Assembly: GCF_004299785.2 (NCBI RefSeq)
Contig: NZ_CP036246.2
Coordinates: 1,054,001 to 1,118,000 of the forward strand
Direction of reading: 5' to 3'
DNA length: 64,000 nt
DNA from: Arcobacter porcinus
GTDB lineage: Bacteria; Campylobacterota; Campylobacteria; Campylobacterales; Arcobacteraceae
Position numbers and translations under genes: made by a program. Positions 50,935-60,408 of this stretch are shown piece after piece (within the stretch, counting starts at the first letter, position 1; every line of letters starts with the position of its first letter). The notes below the pieces were generated by a model. It saw only the letters and a program-made list of their open reading frames with translations. It did no database searches and had not been told where the DNA came from.

Positions 50935-51448
50935 AATCATATTTATGATGTTTTATATCACAACAATTTGTTGCTTCTTCAACTAAAAGTCTTCCTACTT
51001 CTGCGTGAGCATGAACAAACTTTTTAATATTTAAATCTAAGAAATGATGTTTCTCTTCCAAAGACTCATATTTTAATATAATATTAGTTTCAGGTGCATA
51101 TTTTAAAATTGCATCACAAACTAAAACTTTTTCATATGTTTCAGTTGTAGTTATTAATACACTTGAACTCTTTTCTACTTTTAAAGCTTCTAAAACTGCT
51201 CTTTTATTAAGATGCCCGAAATATGCTGTATATCCTAGTTTAGTCGCTATTTGAACCTGTCTTATATCATTTGAAACTATGATAAAAGGAAGATTTCTAT
51301 CTGCTAAATCTTTTGCTACAACTCTTCCTAAAATAGAGAATCCAAAAACTATTATATGTTTATCTTTATCCCCTATTTCTATATCATCTGATTCATATAA
51401 ATCAACAGAAAATAAAGATGATATTTTATAAATATTATTTAATAAAAA
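50933..51448 (-). pseudogene. C-terminal part of a Kef-type antiporter, cut off by IS110 copy 2
   Basis: 171 residues open at the N-terminal side: a hinge (LLNNIYKISSLF), then a TrkA-N/RCK NAD-binding domain (KHIIVFGFSILGRVVAKDL, ending VGRLLVEEATNCC) and a natural stop. It has no start of its own. In the intact protein it follows the membrane part (53283-54392) directly. The reconstructed junction reads ILTP-FLLNN in frame, giving 541 residues. So the RCK control domain is lost from the remaining membrane part. Confidence 0.85.
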
Positions 51449-51725
51449 AGCCTTTTTATAAAGAATAACTTAAAATGAAGAGAAAATTAAAAAAGGCAAT
51501 ATTTTATTAACAATATATTTTTAAAGAACATTTGCAAGTAAATATTTCTTGCTGATGTTTGATTTTTGAAGTACTATTTTTAATGCAATTATCTAGAATT
51601 TTGCAAATAGTATTTTGATAATCAAACAGTAATGTTTGGTTAAACAATTTAGTAAAGTGATAGCTTTTTTTAATGCTATCTTTTAGATTTAAGTACTAAC
51701 TTGTGATCTTTTTACAATTTACTGT

Positions 51726-52955
51726 TTATGACTTAGAAAATACACGAGATGGATCATATGGAGTGTTGTATCTAAATATAGAGTAAATTATGGTTGCAAG
51801 TTTTCTAGCAACAGCAATAATTCCCTCCTGTTTGGATTTACCTTGAGACTTTTTTGTATCATAATATTGTTTTAGTTCTTTGTTGTGTAATAAACAACTA
51901 ACACTTGCCATATATAAAGCATGTTTAGCTAAAGAAGAACCTCTTTTGCTTAAATGACCTGTAGATTTGGAATTACCTGAGCTATTTTCTGTTGGAAATA
52001 ATCCAAGATAACCAATAAATTTAATAGGTGTTTTAAATCTTGATAGATCTCCACATTCACTAATAACTGCAGCAATAGTTTTAGATGAAACTCCAGGAAT
52101 AGTTTTTAAGTTCTCAATCAATGAATTAGTTGGAACATCTTTTTCCTCTTTAATACCATTTTTTTCAAGAAGTGCTAATATCTCTTCTTCTAATATAGAT
52201 AGTTCTTCTTGATATATTTTAAGAAGTCTAATAGAACTTTTAATAGCAATAGCTCTTGCATCTTTGGCTTTACCTGAATAAATAGAGTTTTTTGCTAACT
52301 CTAAAACCTCTATAGCCTTTTGGTTATTAAAACTATTTCCTTGAATATGTCTAAAAATTTTAAGTATCCTGTCAACACTACTATGTTTATAGTGGTGTGC
52401 AGTTGGATATTTATCTAAAAGTGCAAGCCCTGTGATGCTAAATATATCAATAAAATTTTCAAGTTCTGGAAATGTAACTGTTACTTGAGTAAGTATTCTC
52501 TTCTTTACTTCTTTCATGTCTGATTGTATAGAAGCACGATTACGATATAAAGTTCTTAAACTCTGATATTCGTCATCAGTTACATAACCTGAACTATATT
52601 TACCATCTTTTAAAAATAAAGCTATGATCCAAGAATCTATGTTGTCGTTTTTTACTTTCTTCATTGTGTGTTGTTCTCTATATCTAGTTGTTTGAAATGG
52701 ATTTAATAGTTTAACATTAAACCCATGAGAATTTAAAAACTCCCAAAGGTTTTCACCATAAATACCAGTTGCTTCAAGACCAATTATAAAATCATTTGTA
52801 TTTGATGAAATAGTTTCAAGTTTAGTAATAAACTTTGAAAATCCATCAATACAGTTTGTAACTCTTATAGGTTTTTGTGTAACTTTTACTTCATTCTCAT
52901 CAATGATAGTAACAACATGAAAGCTTTTAGCAATATCAATTCCAACATAATACAT
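51726..52955 (-). CDS. IS110-family transposase (DEDD recombinase), copy 2
   Basis: The 409-residue protein is identical to the transposase of copy 1, with the same N-terminal DEDD domain and C-terminal serine region. It is inserted antisense to no gene but in the same sense as the antiporter it splits. Transcription of the antiporter's upstream part could run into it. Confidence 0.95.
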   Translation of the reverse strand: MYYVGIDIAKSFHVVTIIDENEVKVTQKPIRVTNCIDGFSKFITKLETISSNTNDFIIGLEATGIYGENLWEFLNSHGFNVKLLNPFQTTRYREQHTMKKVKNDNIDSWIIALFLKDGKYSSGYVTDDEYQSLRTLYRNRASIQSDMKEVKKRILTQVTVTFPELENFIDIFSITGLALLDKYPTAHHYKHSSVDRILKIFRHIQGNSFNNQKAIEVLELAKNSIYSGKAKDARAIAIKSSIRLLKIYQEELSILEEEILALLEKNGIKEEKDVPTNSLIENLKTIPGVSSKTIAAVISECGDLSRFKTPIKFIGYLGLFPTENSSGNSKSTGHLSKRGSSLAKHALYMASVSCLLHNKELKQYYDTKKSQGKSKQEGIIAVARKLATIIYSIFRYNTPYDPSRVFSKS

Positions 52956-52978
52956 TTTTTTATACCTCGTTTATAATA

Positions 52979-53087
52979 ATCTTTAGTTGCCTAGCCTAAG
53001 CTAGATTCACAGCCTCGTTAATCTATATGTAGTAAGTGCTATACAGCTACCTCCACAGCTTTTAATAAATGATTAACAACTAAAGAT
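52979..53087 (-). ncRNA. Candidate IS110 bridge RNA in the transposase leader, copy 2
   Basis: Same sequence and fold as 21187-21295 of copy 1: closing stem, CTAGC/GCTAG hairpin and nested TTAATC/GATTAA stem. It lies between the transposase start and the antiporter fragment. Confidence 0.5.
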
Positions 53088-53282
53088 ATCAACAGGCTTA
53101 TATAATGTAGTTTGCTAGAATAAATATAAATTCAATTCCATCATTGCTACAAGGAAAAAAATGTTGTTATATCTAAAGTCATAGACTGTAAAAAGTAAAA
53201 GATTTGAAGTTAGTACTTCAATCTTAAAAGAATATATTTTTTAGCTAAAAGCTAGGTTATATATTCATAAATTTATTATACG

Positions 53283-54392
53283 AGGAGTTAAAATCATAGA
53301 AAGAACAGATATTAGCATCAAAAAACTTGCTACATTATCTTCAATTAAACCTTTATTTGAAGCCAAGGTAAATATTGCAAAAGAGAACTCTCCAACTTGA
53401 CAAAGAGCAATTGCACTTTTAACAGATGTATTTTTATCTGCTTTTCTTCTAATAATAATATATATAACTATTGCTTTTATAAGCATCACAAGAAAAAATA
53501 ATCCAAAAACAATATGAATATTCTCTATAAAGTATAAAATATCAATTTTTGTTCCAACTGTAAAAAAGAATGTTCCTAAAAGTAAATCTTTTGAATTTGA
53601 GATATCTGATTCTACTTTTATTCTAAACTTTGTATCAGCTATTATCATACCTGCTAAAAATGCTCCTAAAGAGTATGTAAATCCAAGATATTCAGCCAAA
53701 AGTGATGCTCCAAGAACTATTGAAAAAACAGCTCCAAAAAACAACTCTTCTAATCTAGTTTTTGATGAAAATCTTAATAACCAATCAATTATCTTTTTTC
53801 CAAAAATAAACATAAAAAGAGTAATAACAGCAGCAGAAATAAAAGTTTTTATAAATACTTCTGTGATACTTAAATCTTTATTTGTCAAAAAAGAGATTAA
53901 AAGTAAGATTGGAATTACTGCTAAATCTTGATATATAAGAATTGCTGTACTTTTTTCTCCATAAGGAGTATAAATATCTTTTGATGATTTAAAATATGGA
54001 AGAACAATTGCTGTTGAAGATAAAGAGTAAGCAAAAGCAACAATTAAAGATATTTCAATACTTAAATGAAATAAGAAATATGCAATAGCAAAGATTATTG
54101 CTGCACTTATATGAACTTGCAAGAAACCATTTAAAAGTAGAATCTCTTTCATTTTTTTAATTTTATCAACACTTATTTCAAGTCCTATTGTAAACATTAG
54201 AAAAACTATTCCAAATTCTGCAATAGCATCTAAAGATTGTATATCTGCACCCTTAAAATGAAAACCATATGAAATTATGGCTCCTGTTAAGATATATCCA
54301 ATAATAGGAGATACTTCAAACTTTTTTAATATTATATTTATAACAGTTGCTAAAAAGATAGCCAAAAATAGTGTCAATAAAAGATTTTCCAC
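53283..54392 (-). pseudogene. N-terminal (membrane) part of a Kef-type cation/proton antiporter, interrupted by IS110 copy 2
   Basis: 370 original codons from a GTG start: ten or more membrane segments of the sodium/proton exchanger (CPA2) type, with VSPIIGYILTGAIIS and LSSTAIVLPYFK. Five further codons and a stop come from the insertion sequence. The frame ends at ILTP, where the rest (50933-51448) should follow. The fragment could still give a membrane protein without the RCK domain, but its loss probably abolishes control or stability. The methyltransferase gene lies 38 bp upstream. Confidence 0.87.
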
Positions 54393-54430
54393 TTGATTTC
54401 TCTTTTCATTTTTTTTGTGGGAAGTATACT

Positions 54431-55336
54431 CTATTTTTTTATAAAAACTAGAGACTTTAAGCCCTTTTCTTCATCATTTATTACAAATTCTTTATTTTGT
54501 GGAATTCTATTTATATATTTAAAATTTATTAAATATTTATTAAAAAGTTCTTTTATAAATTCTGATTCAACAAAAGGATCATTTAAACAAGCAAGAATGA
54601 TAGCTCCACTATTCGTATATTCATCAACTCTTTTTATGATTTTTTCATAATCTTTACTTAAAACAAATGAACCTTTTTGAAATGATGGTGGATCAATAAT
54701 TATAATATCATAAGGAGACAATTTTTTAATTTTTCCAAATGATTTTAAAATATCATAAGAGAAAAACTTTACTTTTTTTGTATCAAGACTATTTATATGA
54801 TGATTTTCTCTTCCTATGTTTAAACTACTGCTACTCATATCAATATTTATTACACTTTTTGCACCACCTGCAATAGAAACTACACTAAATGCACAGGTAT
54901 ATGAAAAAAGGTTTAATACAGTTTTATCTTTTGAGATAGATTTTATATACTCTCTTGCATTTTTAATATCAAAAAAAAGTCCAAGATTTCTATTCTTGAA
55001 ATTTATTTTATATTTTAAAGAGTTTTCAATTACATAAAAACTTTCAGGGATTTCTCCAAATATTAATTCATATAAGTCACTATCTTTATATTTTCGTTGA
55101 ATTATAAAATTCTCAAAACTAAAATTTTTTGCTATATTTTCTAATAGTTCTATAATATTTTTTTCAAGTTCATTTTCTTCATAAAAAGTAGTAAAAAGTA
55201 CATTATCAAAGCTATCAACTGTAAGATAAGAGAAGTTTTCATAGAAATTTCCTCGTCCATGAAAAACTCTCTTTGCTTCAGATGTTTTATTTTTTAAATT
55301 GCTTTTTACAATAAGTTCTAAATCGTCTAAATTCAT
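54431..55336 (-). CDS. Class I SAM-dependent RNA methyltransferase, RlmI/RlmK-like
   Basis: 301 residues. The SAM site is VLNLFSYTCAFSVVSIAGGAK (VLNLFSYTCAF here), followed by NIDMSSSSL, and the catalytic DPPSF motif in IIIDPPSFQKG. This DPPSF form is found in RlmI and related 23S rRNA cytosine/guanine methyltransferases. It lacks the N-terminal PUA domain of E. coli RlmI. Substrate not certain. Confidence 0.82.
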   Translation of the reverse strand: MNLDDLELIVKSNLKNKTSEAKRVFHGRGNFYENFSYLTVDSFDNVLFTTFYEENELEKNIIELLENIAKNFSFENFIIQRKYKDSDLYELIFGEIPESFYVIENSLKYKINFKNRNLGLFFDIKNAREYIKSISKDKTVLNLFSYTCAFSVVSIAGGAKSVINIDMSSSSLNIGRENHHINSLDTKKVKFFSYDILKSFGKIKKLSPYDIIIIDPPSFQKGSFVLSKDYEKIIKRVDEYTNSGAIILACLNDPFVESEFIKELFNKYLINFKYINRIPQNKEFVINDEEKGLKSLVFIKK

Positions 55337-55353
55337 ATAAAAATTTTAACTAC

Positions 55354-56517
55354 TTATTTTACAAATTTATCTACATAAGTTCCAGCAAAATTTGTAACTC
55401 TTTGTAAAAGCATGCTTACAAGAATAAATACAACAAGCCAAACTAAAACAGCTGCCCATGATGGTAAATATACAAAAAAGATATCATATTTTGCCATTAG
55501 TGGCCAATGTATTAAATATACTTCATAAGAGAAACTTCCATAAAGAGCCAAAAATTTACTCTCAACTTTTTTTAGTACAAATATAACAATAAATGCAAGC
55601 ATAATAACTATTGAAGCCATTTGTTCTATATAGAAGTTAGGTAAAGATAATGATTGAAGTCTTGGCCAAGAATCTCCTACTTGTCTTTGAGCAAAATAAA
55701 AAATAACAACAAACATTAAAAACATAATTATATATTTAAAATCTTTTGAATTATCTCTGAAGTTTTTTACATAACTTACAAATTTATTATCAATTCCATC
55801 TTTAGAGTATAAAATCCAAGCTCCTAAAATTCCTAAAGAAAATGCCAAAGTATGAAGTCTATGAAGCCAATTTGACCCCAAATCAAATATATTAAATGTT
55901 CCTATTAATGTAGCAATTACTGCTAAAAGTATTGCAGTAAGCCAAACTCTATTTTTGAAAAATAGAATTGGAAATAACAGATAAAACATTATCATCCATG
56001 TAATATACCAAAAAGGAGAGTTTACATCAGCAAATCCGTCTGCTGTTGGGAAGAATCCTAAAATTGATTTTATAATATATGAAAATGAGTAATATTTATC
56101 CATAAAAATTGCATCTGCAAGAAAAAGTAGAATTAAAGCTATCCAAAATGGAATAAAAATTTTTATAACTCTTTTTTTATAAAAATCTAATATTTTCATT
56201 GGTCTTTTTAGCATTCCAACTGTAAGTCCAAAACCTGACATAAATAAAAATAGATCAACTCCAACTCCAGCTATTGTTGAAAGTGGAAATAAAAACTCCC
56301 AAGTACCACTAATTTTCATAAATGCAAAGTGTGCAAAAACAACAGTTAAAATACCTAATCCTTTTAACTCATTTGTTACAACTATTGGAAAAACATCACT
56401 ATGTGTTGTTGGTTTTAAAGAAGTAAGAAAAATCAAAACCATTGAAGCAATTACAATATATGTTGATAATTGTATATAAGAAAATGTTGCTAGTTCATTT
56501 GTAAGCTCTATTGTCAT
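55354..56517 (-). CDS. Acyltransferase family 3 membrane protein
   Basis: 387 residues with about ten membrane segments. The family His is in LTVVFAHFAF, and GVGVDLFLFMSGFGLT and FWYITWMIMFYLLFP are typical. Such proteins O-acetylate sugars of lipopolysaccharide, capsule or glycans. Only the GT2-type glucan synthase is near as a possible substrate maker, 5 kb away. Substrate unknown. Confidence 0.85.
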   Translation of the reverse strand: MTIELTNELATFSYIQLSTYIVIASMVLIFLTSLKPTTHSDVFPIVVTNELKGLGILTVVFAHFAFMKISGTWEFLFPLSTIAGVGVDLFLFMSGFGLTVGMLKRPMKILDFYKKRVIKIFIPFWIALILLFLADAIFMDKYYSFSYIIKSILGFFPTADGFADVNSPFWYITWMIMFYLLFPILFFKNRVWLTAILLAVIATLIGTFNIFDLGSNWLHRLHTLAFSLGILGAWILYSKDGIDNKFVSYVKNFRDNSKDFKYIIMFLMFVVIFYFAQRQVGDSWPRLQSLSLPNFYIEQMASIVIMLAFIVIFVLKKVESKFLALYGSFSYEVYLIHWPLMAKYDIFFVYLPSWAAVLVWLVVFILVSMLLQRVTNFAGTYVDKFVK

Positions 56518-56572
56518 ATAAAACCCCTAAGTAAAATTTAGGGATTTTAACGAAAATAATTTTATAAATAGA

Positions 56573-57739
56573 TTATTTCTCTACAAACTCTTTTATTCTA
56601 TTTATTCCATCAATTATAGCTTCCATTGATGTTGCAAAAGACAATCTAACATATCCTTCCATCCCAAATGCAACTCCAGGAACTAAAGCAACACCTTTTT
56701 GTTCTAATAAATCTGCACAAAATTTCATAGAATCGTTTGAAAAACCTTTGATGTTTACAAAAAGATAAAAAGCTCCGTCAGGATCGTAGCAAGATAGATT
56801 TTTAATATCATTTATTGCTTTTACTGCATAATCTTTTCTTCTCTCAAATTCAACTCTCATAGCTTCAATATCTTTATCAGCTTTTCCATCTAAAGCAACA
56901 ATAGCTGCATATTGTGTCATAGAATTTATATTTGAAGTCGCTTGACCTTGTAATTTTGAAATTGCTTTTGCAAGTTTTTTATCAGCTGTTGCAAAATATC
57001 CAAATCTCCATCCAGTCATCGCAGCTGATTTACTTAAACCATTTATTGTAATAGTTCTATTATACATATCAGAACTAACTTCAGCACTTGCTGTAAATCT
57101 TTTACCTTTATAGTTTAATTTTTCATACATTTCATCAGATAAAACAATAATATCTGTTCCTTTTAAAACTTCTCCAATAGCAAGTAACTCATCTTTTGTA
57201 TAAATAGATCCAGTTGGATTTGAAGGTGAATTTAACATCAAAATTTTTGTTTTCGGAGTTATTGCATCTTTTAATTGTTTTGCAGATATTTTAAATTCAC
57301 AACTCTCATCTGTTTCTAAAAAAACGGGAACTCCACCACTATAAATTACTAGTTCAGGATATGTAACCCAATAAGGACTTGGAATAATAACTTCATCGCC
57401 TTCATCAATTAAAGCTTGAGTTAAATTAAATAAAGAGTGTTTTGCTCCGTTACTTACAACAATACCATCTAAACTATATTCTAAATTATGATCTCTTTTT
57501 AACTTATCTACAATTGCTTGTTTTACCTGTTTTATACCTTCAACTGCTGTATATTTTGTTTTACCATTATTGATAGCTTTTATAGCCTCATCTTTTATAA
57601 TCTGTGGTGTATCAAAATCAGGTTCACCTGCACTAAAGCTTAATATATCTTTACCTTGAGCTTTTAATTCATTTGCTAAGGCTGTTATTGACAAAGTAAT
57701 AGAAGGAGAAAGTTTATCTATCCTACTTGCTATTTTCAT
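56573..57739 (-). CDS. aspC: Aspartate aminotransferase, class I PLP
   Basis: Transfers the amino group between aspartate and 2-oxoglutarate. 388 residues from ATG 57739, which has AAGGAAC upstream; an in-frame ATG 57 bp further upstream lacks a site. The PLP-binding lysine is in GLSKSAAMTGWRFGY. NSPSNPTGSIYT and the C-terminal RLSFATS (Arg binding the carboxylate) are present. The gene may also serve other transaminations. Confidence 0.9.
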   Translation of the reverse strand: MKIASRIDKLSPSITLSITALANELKAQGKDILSFSAGEPDFDTPQIIKDEAIKAINNGKTKYTAVEGIKQVKQAIVDKLKRDHNLEYSLDGIVVSNGAKHSLFNLTQALIDEGDEVIIPSPYWVTYPELVIYSGGVPVFLETDESCEFKISAKQLKDAITPKTKILMLNSPSNPTGSIYTKDELLAIGEVLKGTDIIVLSDEMYEKLNYKGKRFTASAEVSSDMYNRTITINGLSKSAAMTGWRFGYFATADKKLAKAISKLQGQATSNINSMTQYAAIVALDGKADKDIEAMRVEFERRKDYAVKAINDIKNLSCYDPDGAFYLFVNIKGFSNDSMKFCADLLEQKGVALVPGVAFGMEGYVRLSFATSMEAIIDGINRIKEFVEK

Positions 57740-57817
57740 AATAGTTCCTTTTTTTAGTATCATTATAAGTATGTTATAATCTGGCAATTTTAACAAAATT
57801 TAACTTAAAGGTTTTAT

Positions 57818-58411
57818 GTGATTTTTACACTATTTTTAAATGATAATCTTGTAAATGTTGAGCTTTTAAATAAAAATCATATAAAGCATTGTTATTTAAG
57901 AGTAATAAAAAAAGATTTAATCCAAATAAAGGCAAATAAATATTTTACTTTAAGTGATGCAAAAAAATTAATTGAAGAAAAAAAAGATTGGTTGAGTAAA
58001 AACTTAGAAAAAAAAGAAGAAAAAGAGCTAAATGAAGATGAATTTATGCTTTTAGGTGAAAAGAGATTAAAAAAAGATTATAAAATAAAAAATATTGATA
58101 CTTTTTATAAAGATATTTGCAAAATTTATATCCCAAAATTTATTGAAAAATATCAAGTATTGATGAATCTACATCCTACAAAAATATCTTATAGAAAAAA
58201 TAGAAGAACTTGGGGTTCTTGCAACTATAAAAATGAACTAAACTTTAATATAAATTTAGCAAAATATCCTCTGAATATAATGGAATATATTGTAATTCAC
58301 GAACTATCTCATATAAAACATAAAAATCATTCAAAAGATTTTTGGGCTTTAGTAAAAGAGTTTTCTCCAAATTATAAAGAGATAGAAAAAGAGTTTAAAT
58401 CTCTTTTATAA
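57818..58411 (+). CDS. YgjP-type (DUF45) zinc metalloprotease
   Basis: 197 residues from a GTG start. Zinc motif HELSH in VIHELSHIKHKNHSKDFW, with the extra His, as in the YgjP/DUF45 family. NRRTWGSCNYKNELNFN before it is family-typical. Cytoplasmic, no signal. The function of the family is not firmly known. Confidence 0.87.
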   Translation: MIFTLFLNDNLVNVELLNKNHIKHCYLRVIKKDLIQIKANKYFTLSDAKKLIEEKKDWLSKNLEKKEEKELNEDEFMLLGEKRLKKDYKIKNIDTFYKDICKIYIPKFIEKYQVLMNLHPTKISYRKNRRTWGSCNYKNELNFNINLAKYPLNIMEYIVIHELSHIKHKNHSKDFWALVKEFSPNYKEIEKEFKSLL

Positions 58412-58814
58412 TAGCTCTAATATTTTCAAATTTTTTATATATTTTCTCATCTTTTGCTCTGTTTTCAAAAATTGCAAAACTTCTTTCAAAATATTTTTCT
58501 TCTACATTTTCTTTTTCTTCTACAGCTTTTTCAATAACATTTGTCACAAAAAATACAAAAGAGTTTACATTTTCTATCTTTGCCATTTTTAGAAGTGCTT
58601 CTAATGTTTGTTTATTATGTTCAAATTCAACTTTAAAAAGTTGATGTTTTAGAACAAAATGCATAGTTTGATTCTTTATATATACAAATTTTATTCCACT
58701 TTTTAATTTTAAAGGTAGTATATTTACAAATCTTTTTATATCTAAGAAGATATTTATTTTATTAAAATTAGGATTGAGTGCAATATGAGCAAGAATTTCA
58801 TTAATATTTTTCAT
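58395..58814 (-). CDS. Unknown protein, possibly DciA/DUF721-like
   Basis: 139 residues from ATG 58814. The region PLKLKSGIKFVYIKNQTMHF followed by LKHQLFKVEFEHNKQTLEAL resembles the KH-like core of DUF721/DciA, the helicase loader of many bacteria, but the similarity is weak and I cannot confirm it. The C-terminal third is rich in Glu, Lys and Phe. It overlaps the convergent YgjP gene by 17 bp and the divergent small lipoprotein gene by 30 bp. An in-frame upstream start gives 27 more residues that run through the lipoprotein coding sequence, so I reject it. Confidence 0.6.
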   Translation of the reverse strand: MKNINEILAHIALNPNFNKINIFLDIKRFVNILPLKLKSGIKFVYIKNQTMHFVLKHQLFKVEFEHNKQTLEALLKMAKIENVNSFVFFVTNVIEKAVEEKENVEEKYFERSFAIFENRAKDEKIYKKFENIRAIIKEI

Positions 58815-58901
58815 GGTGTGATTATAGCTATTTTTATATTTAGTTTTAGTGCTTGTGGATACAAAGCAGATCCAGTTTACACAAAAACTGAACAAAGATG
58901 A
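58785..58901 (+). CDS. lptM: Tiny lipoprotein, LptM (YifL)-like
   Basis: 38 residues, too short for usual gene finding. A basic start and hydrophobic stretch lead to a lipobox with the lipidated cysteine C24 (FSAC-GYKADPVY). CGxKxxPVY matches the LptM signature (CGQKGPLYLP in E. coli). LptM helps oxidise and assemble the lipopolysaccharide transporter LptD. The ATG has AGGA about 11 bp upstream, and its stop overlaps the nadB ATG by four bases (ATGA). Confidence 0.7.
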   Translation: MSKNFINIFHGVIIAIFIFSFSACGYKADPVYTKTEQR

Positions 58902-60346
58902 TTTATGATTATATAATTATTGGTTCAGGAGTAGCTGGATTAAATGCTTCAAGATTAATTCCAAAAGATAAAAAGGTACTTATTTTATCAAAAATGCTTC
59001 CTTGGAACTCAAATACTTTTTGGGCTCAAGGTGGAATTGCTAGTGCAAAAGATGAAAACGACATAGCTTTACATATAGAAGATACTATTAAAGCTGGTGC
59101 TTTTTATAACAATATAAAAGCCGTAGAAATTTTAAGTAAAGAGTCAATAAATGCTATAAAAGATTTAATCGATAATGGTATGAATTTTGATAAAAACAGC
59201 GATGGAAGTTTGAACTATACAAAAGAAGCTGCACATAGTACAAATAGAATTTTACATACAGGCGATGCAACTGGAAGAGAACTTCATCATTTTTTACTTC
59301 AAAATATTAAAGCTGAATTAATTTGTGAAGCAAGTGTTTGTGATCTTCTTTTAGAAGATGATATTTGTTATGGAGTATCTTATTTTACAAAAACAAAAGA
59401 GCAAAAAACAGTTTATGCACACAATACCATAATAGCAAGTGGTGGTTTTGGCTCTATTTATCAATATCACACAAACTCTACTGCCGTTTGTGGAGAGATG
59501 CAAGGTTTAGCAAAATTAAAAGGTATAAAACTAAAGGATATGAATTTTACACAATTTCATCCAACAGTTTTAAAAGGTACAACTTTTGCAAGAAAACCTT
59601 TGCTTTCAGAATCATTAAGAGGTGAAGGTGCTCATATAGTTGATGAAAACAATAAAAGATTTTTATTTGATTATCATAAAGATGGAGAATTAGCTCCAAG
59701 AGATGTTGTAAGCCGTTCGATTTATGATTACAACAAAAAAACAGGACTTGAAATTTATCTATCATTTGATAATTTTGAGAAAAATGCTTTTAAAAAAAGA
59801 TTTCCTAATATATATTTAAATCTCAAAGAGCTAGGTTATAGTTTACCTTTTGAAAAAGTTCCAATAAGTCCAGCTTTTCATTATAGTATGGGTGGAGTAG
59901 AGGTAGATTTAGAGACTCGAGTTTTAGGATATAAAAATCTTTTTGCTATTGGAGAGGTTGCTTGTATGGGACTTCATGGAGCAAATAGATTGGCTTCAAA
60001 CTCTTTACTTGAAGGTTTGGTTTTCTCTAAAATAGCTGTTTTTAACTCTTTAAAAGAGAATTTCAAAATAGATATAGATAACTATAAAAATGGTATTGAA
60101 CAATTTATAAAAACTAAAGAGATTGATAAAGAGATCAAAAATAGTTTAAGAGAAATTATGTGGAACAGTGCTGGAATTATAAGAGATAAAAATGATTTAA
60201 AAGATGCAATTTCAAAAATTGATAACTTTTTAAATCAAGATATTGGAAGAATGTTACAATTAAGACTGCTTTGTGCTAAAGAGGTTTTGATTGAAGCTAA
60301 GAGTATGGAAAAATCTTTGGGTGCACATTTTATAAAAGAAAATTAA
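58898..60346 (+). CDS. nadB: L-aspartate oxidase
   Basis: First step of NAD synthesis: FAD-dependent oxidation of aspartate to iminoaspartate. 482 residues. FAD motif IIGSGVAGL (7-15), SNTFWAQGGIAS and the catalytic Arg/His region of the succinate dehydrogenase/fumarate reductase superfamily (HSTNRILHTGDATG, GVEVDLETRV). Some members of this superfamily use fumarate as acceptor, so it can work without oxygen. It starts in the stop of the tiny lipoprotein gene and its product is a cytoplasmic protein. Confidence 0.93.
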   Translation: MIYDYIIIGSGVAGLNASRLIPKDKKVLILSKMLPWNSNTFWAQGGIASAKDENDIALHIEDTIKAGAFYNNIKAVEILSKESINAIKDLIDNGMNFDKNSDGSLNYTKEAAHSTNRILHTGDATGRELHHFLLQNIKAELICEASVCDLLLEDDICYGVSYFTKTKEQKTVYAHNTIIASGGFGSIYQYHTNSTAVCGEMQGLAKLKGIKLKDMNFTQFHPTVLKGTTFARKPLLSESLRGEGAHIVDENNKRFLFDYHKDGELAPRDVVSRSIYDYNKKTGLEIYLSFDNFEKNAFKKRFPNIYLNLKELGYSLPFEKVPISPAFHYSMGGVEVDLETRVLGYKNLFAIGEVACMGLHGANRLASNSLLEGLVFSKIAVFNSLKENFKIDIDNYKNGIEQFIKTKEIDKEIKNSLREIMWNSAGIIRDKNDLKDAISKIDNFLNQDIGRMLQLRLLCAKEVLIEAKSMEKSLGAHFIKEN

Positions 60347-60408
60347 AAAGAGTTTAGATAGAATATCGGATTAAAAATTAGCGTGATTAGAAAGAAAGGT
60401 TAAATTAG

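Larger units (their letters stand above)
51451..53284 (-). mobile_element. IS110-family insertion sequence, copy 2 (1,834 bp)
   Basis: Matches copy 1 (19659-21492) over the full length, inserted in the same orientation relative to the window, and splits the Kef-type antiporter. Minus-strand flanks are AACTC-CT on one side and CT-TTTTTATT on the other. The CT core is present at both ends and, when one copy is removed, the antiporter reading frame is restored exactly. The leader RNA candidate lies at 52979-53087 and the subterminal repeats at 51685-51732 and 53178-53224. Confidence 0.9.

Noticed and set aside
57740-57796. A 19-residue extension of the aspartate aminotransferase.
   Set aside because: The ATG at 57739 has AAGGAAC, starts at the family position, and the extension resembles no known sequence.
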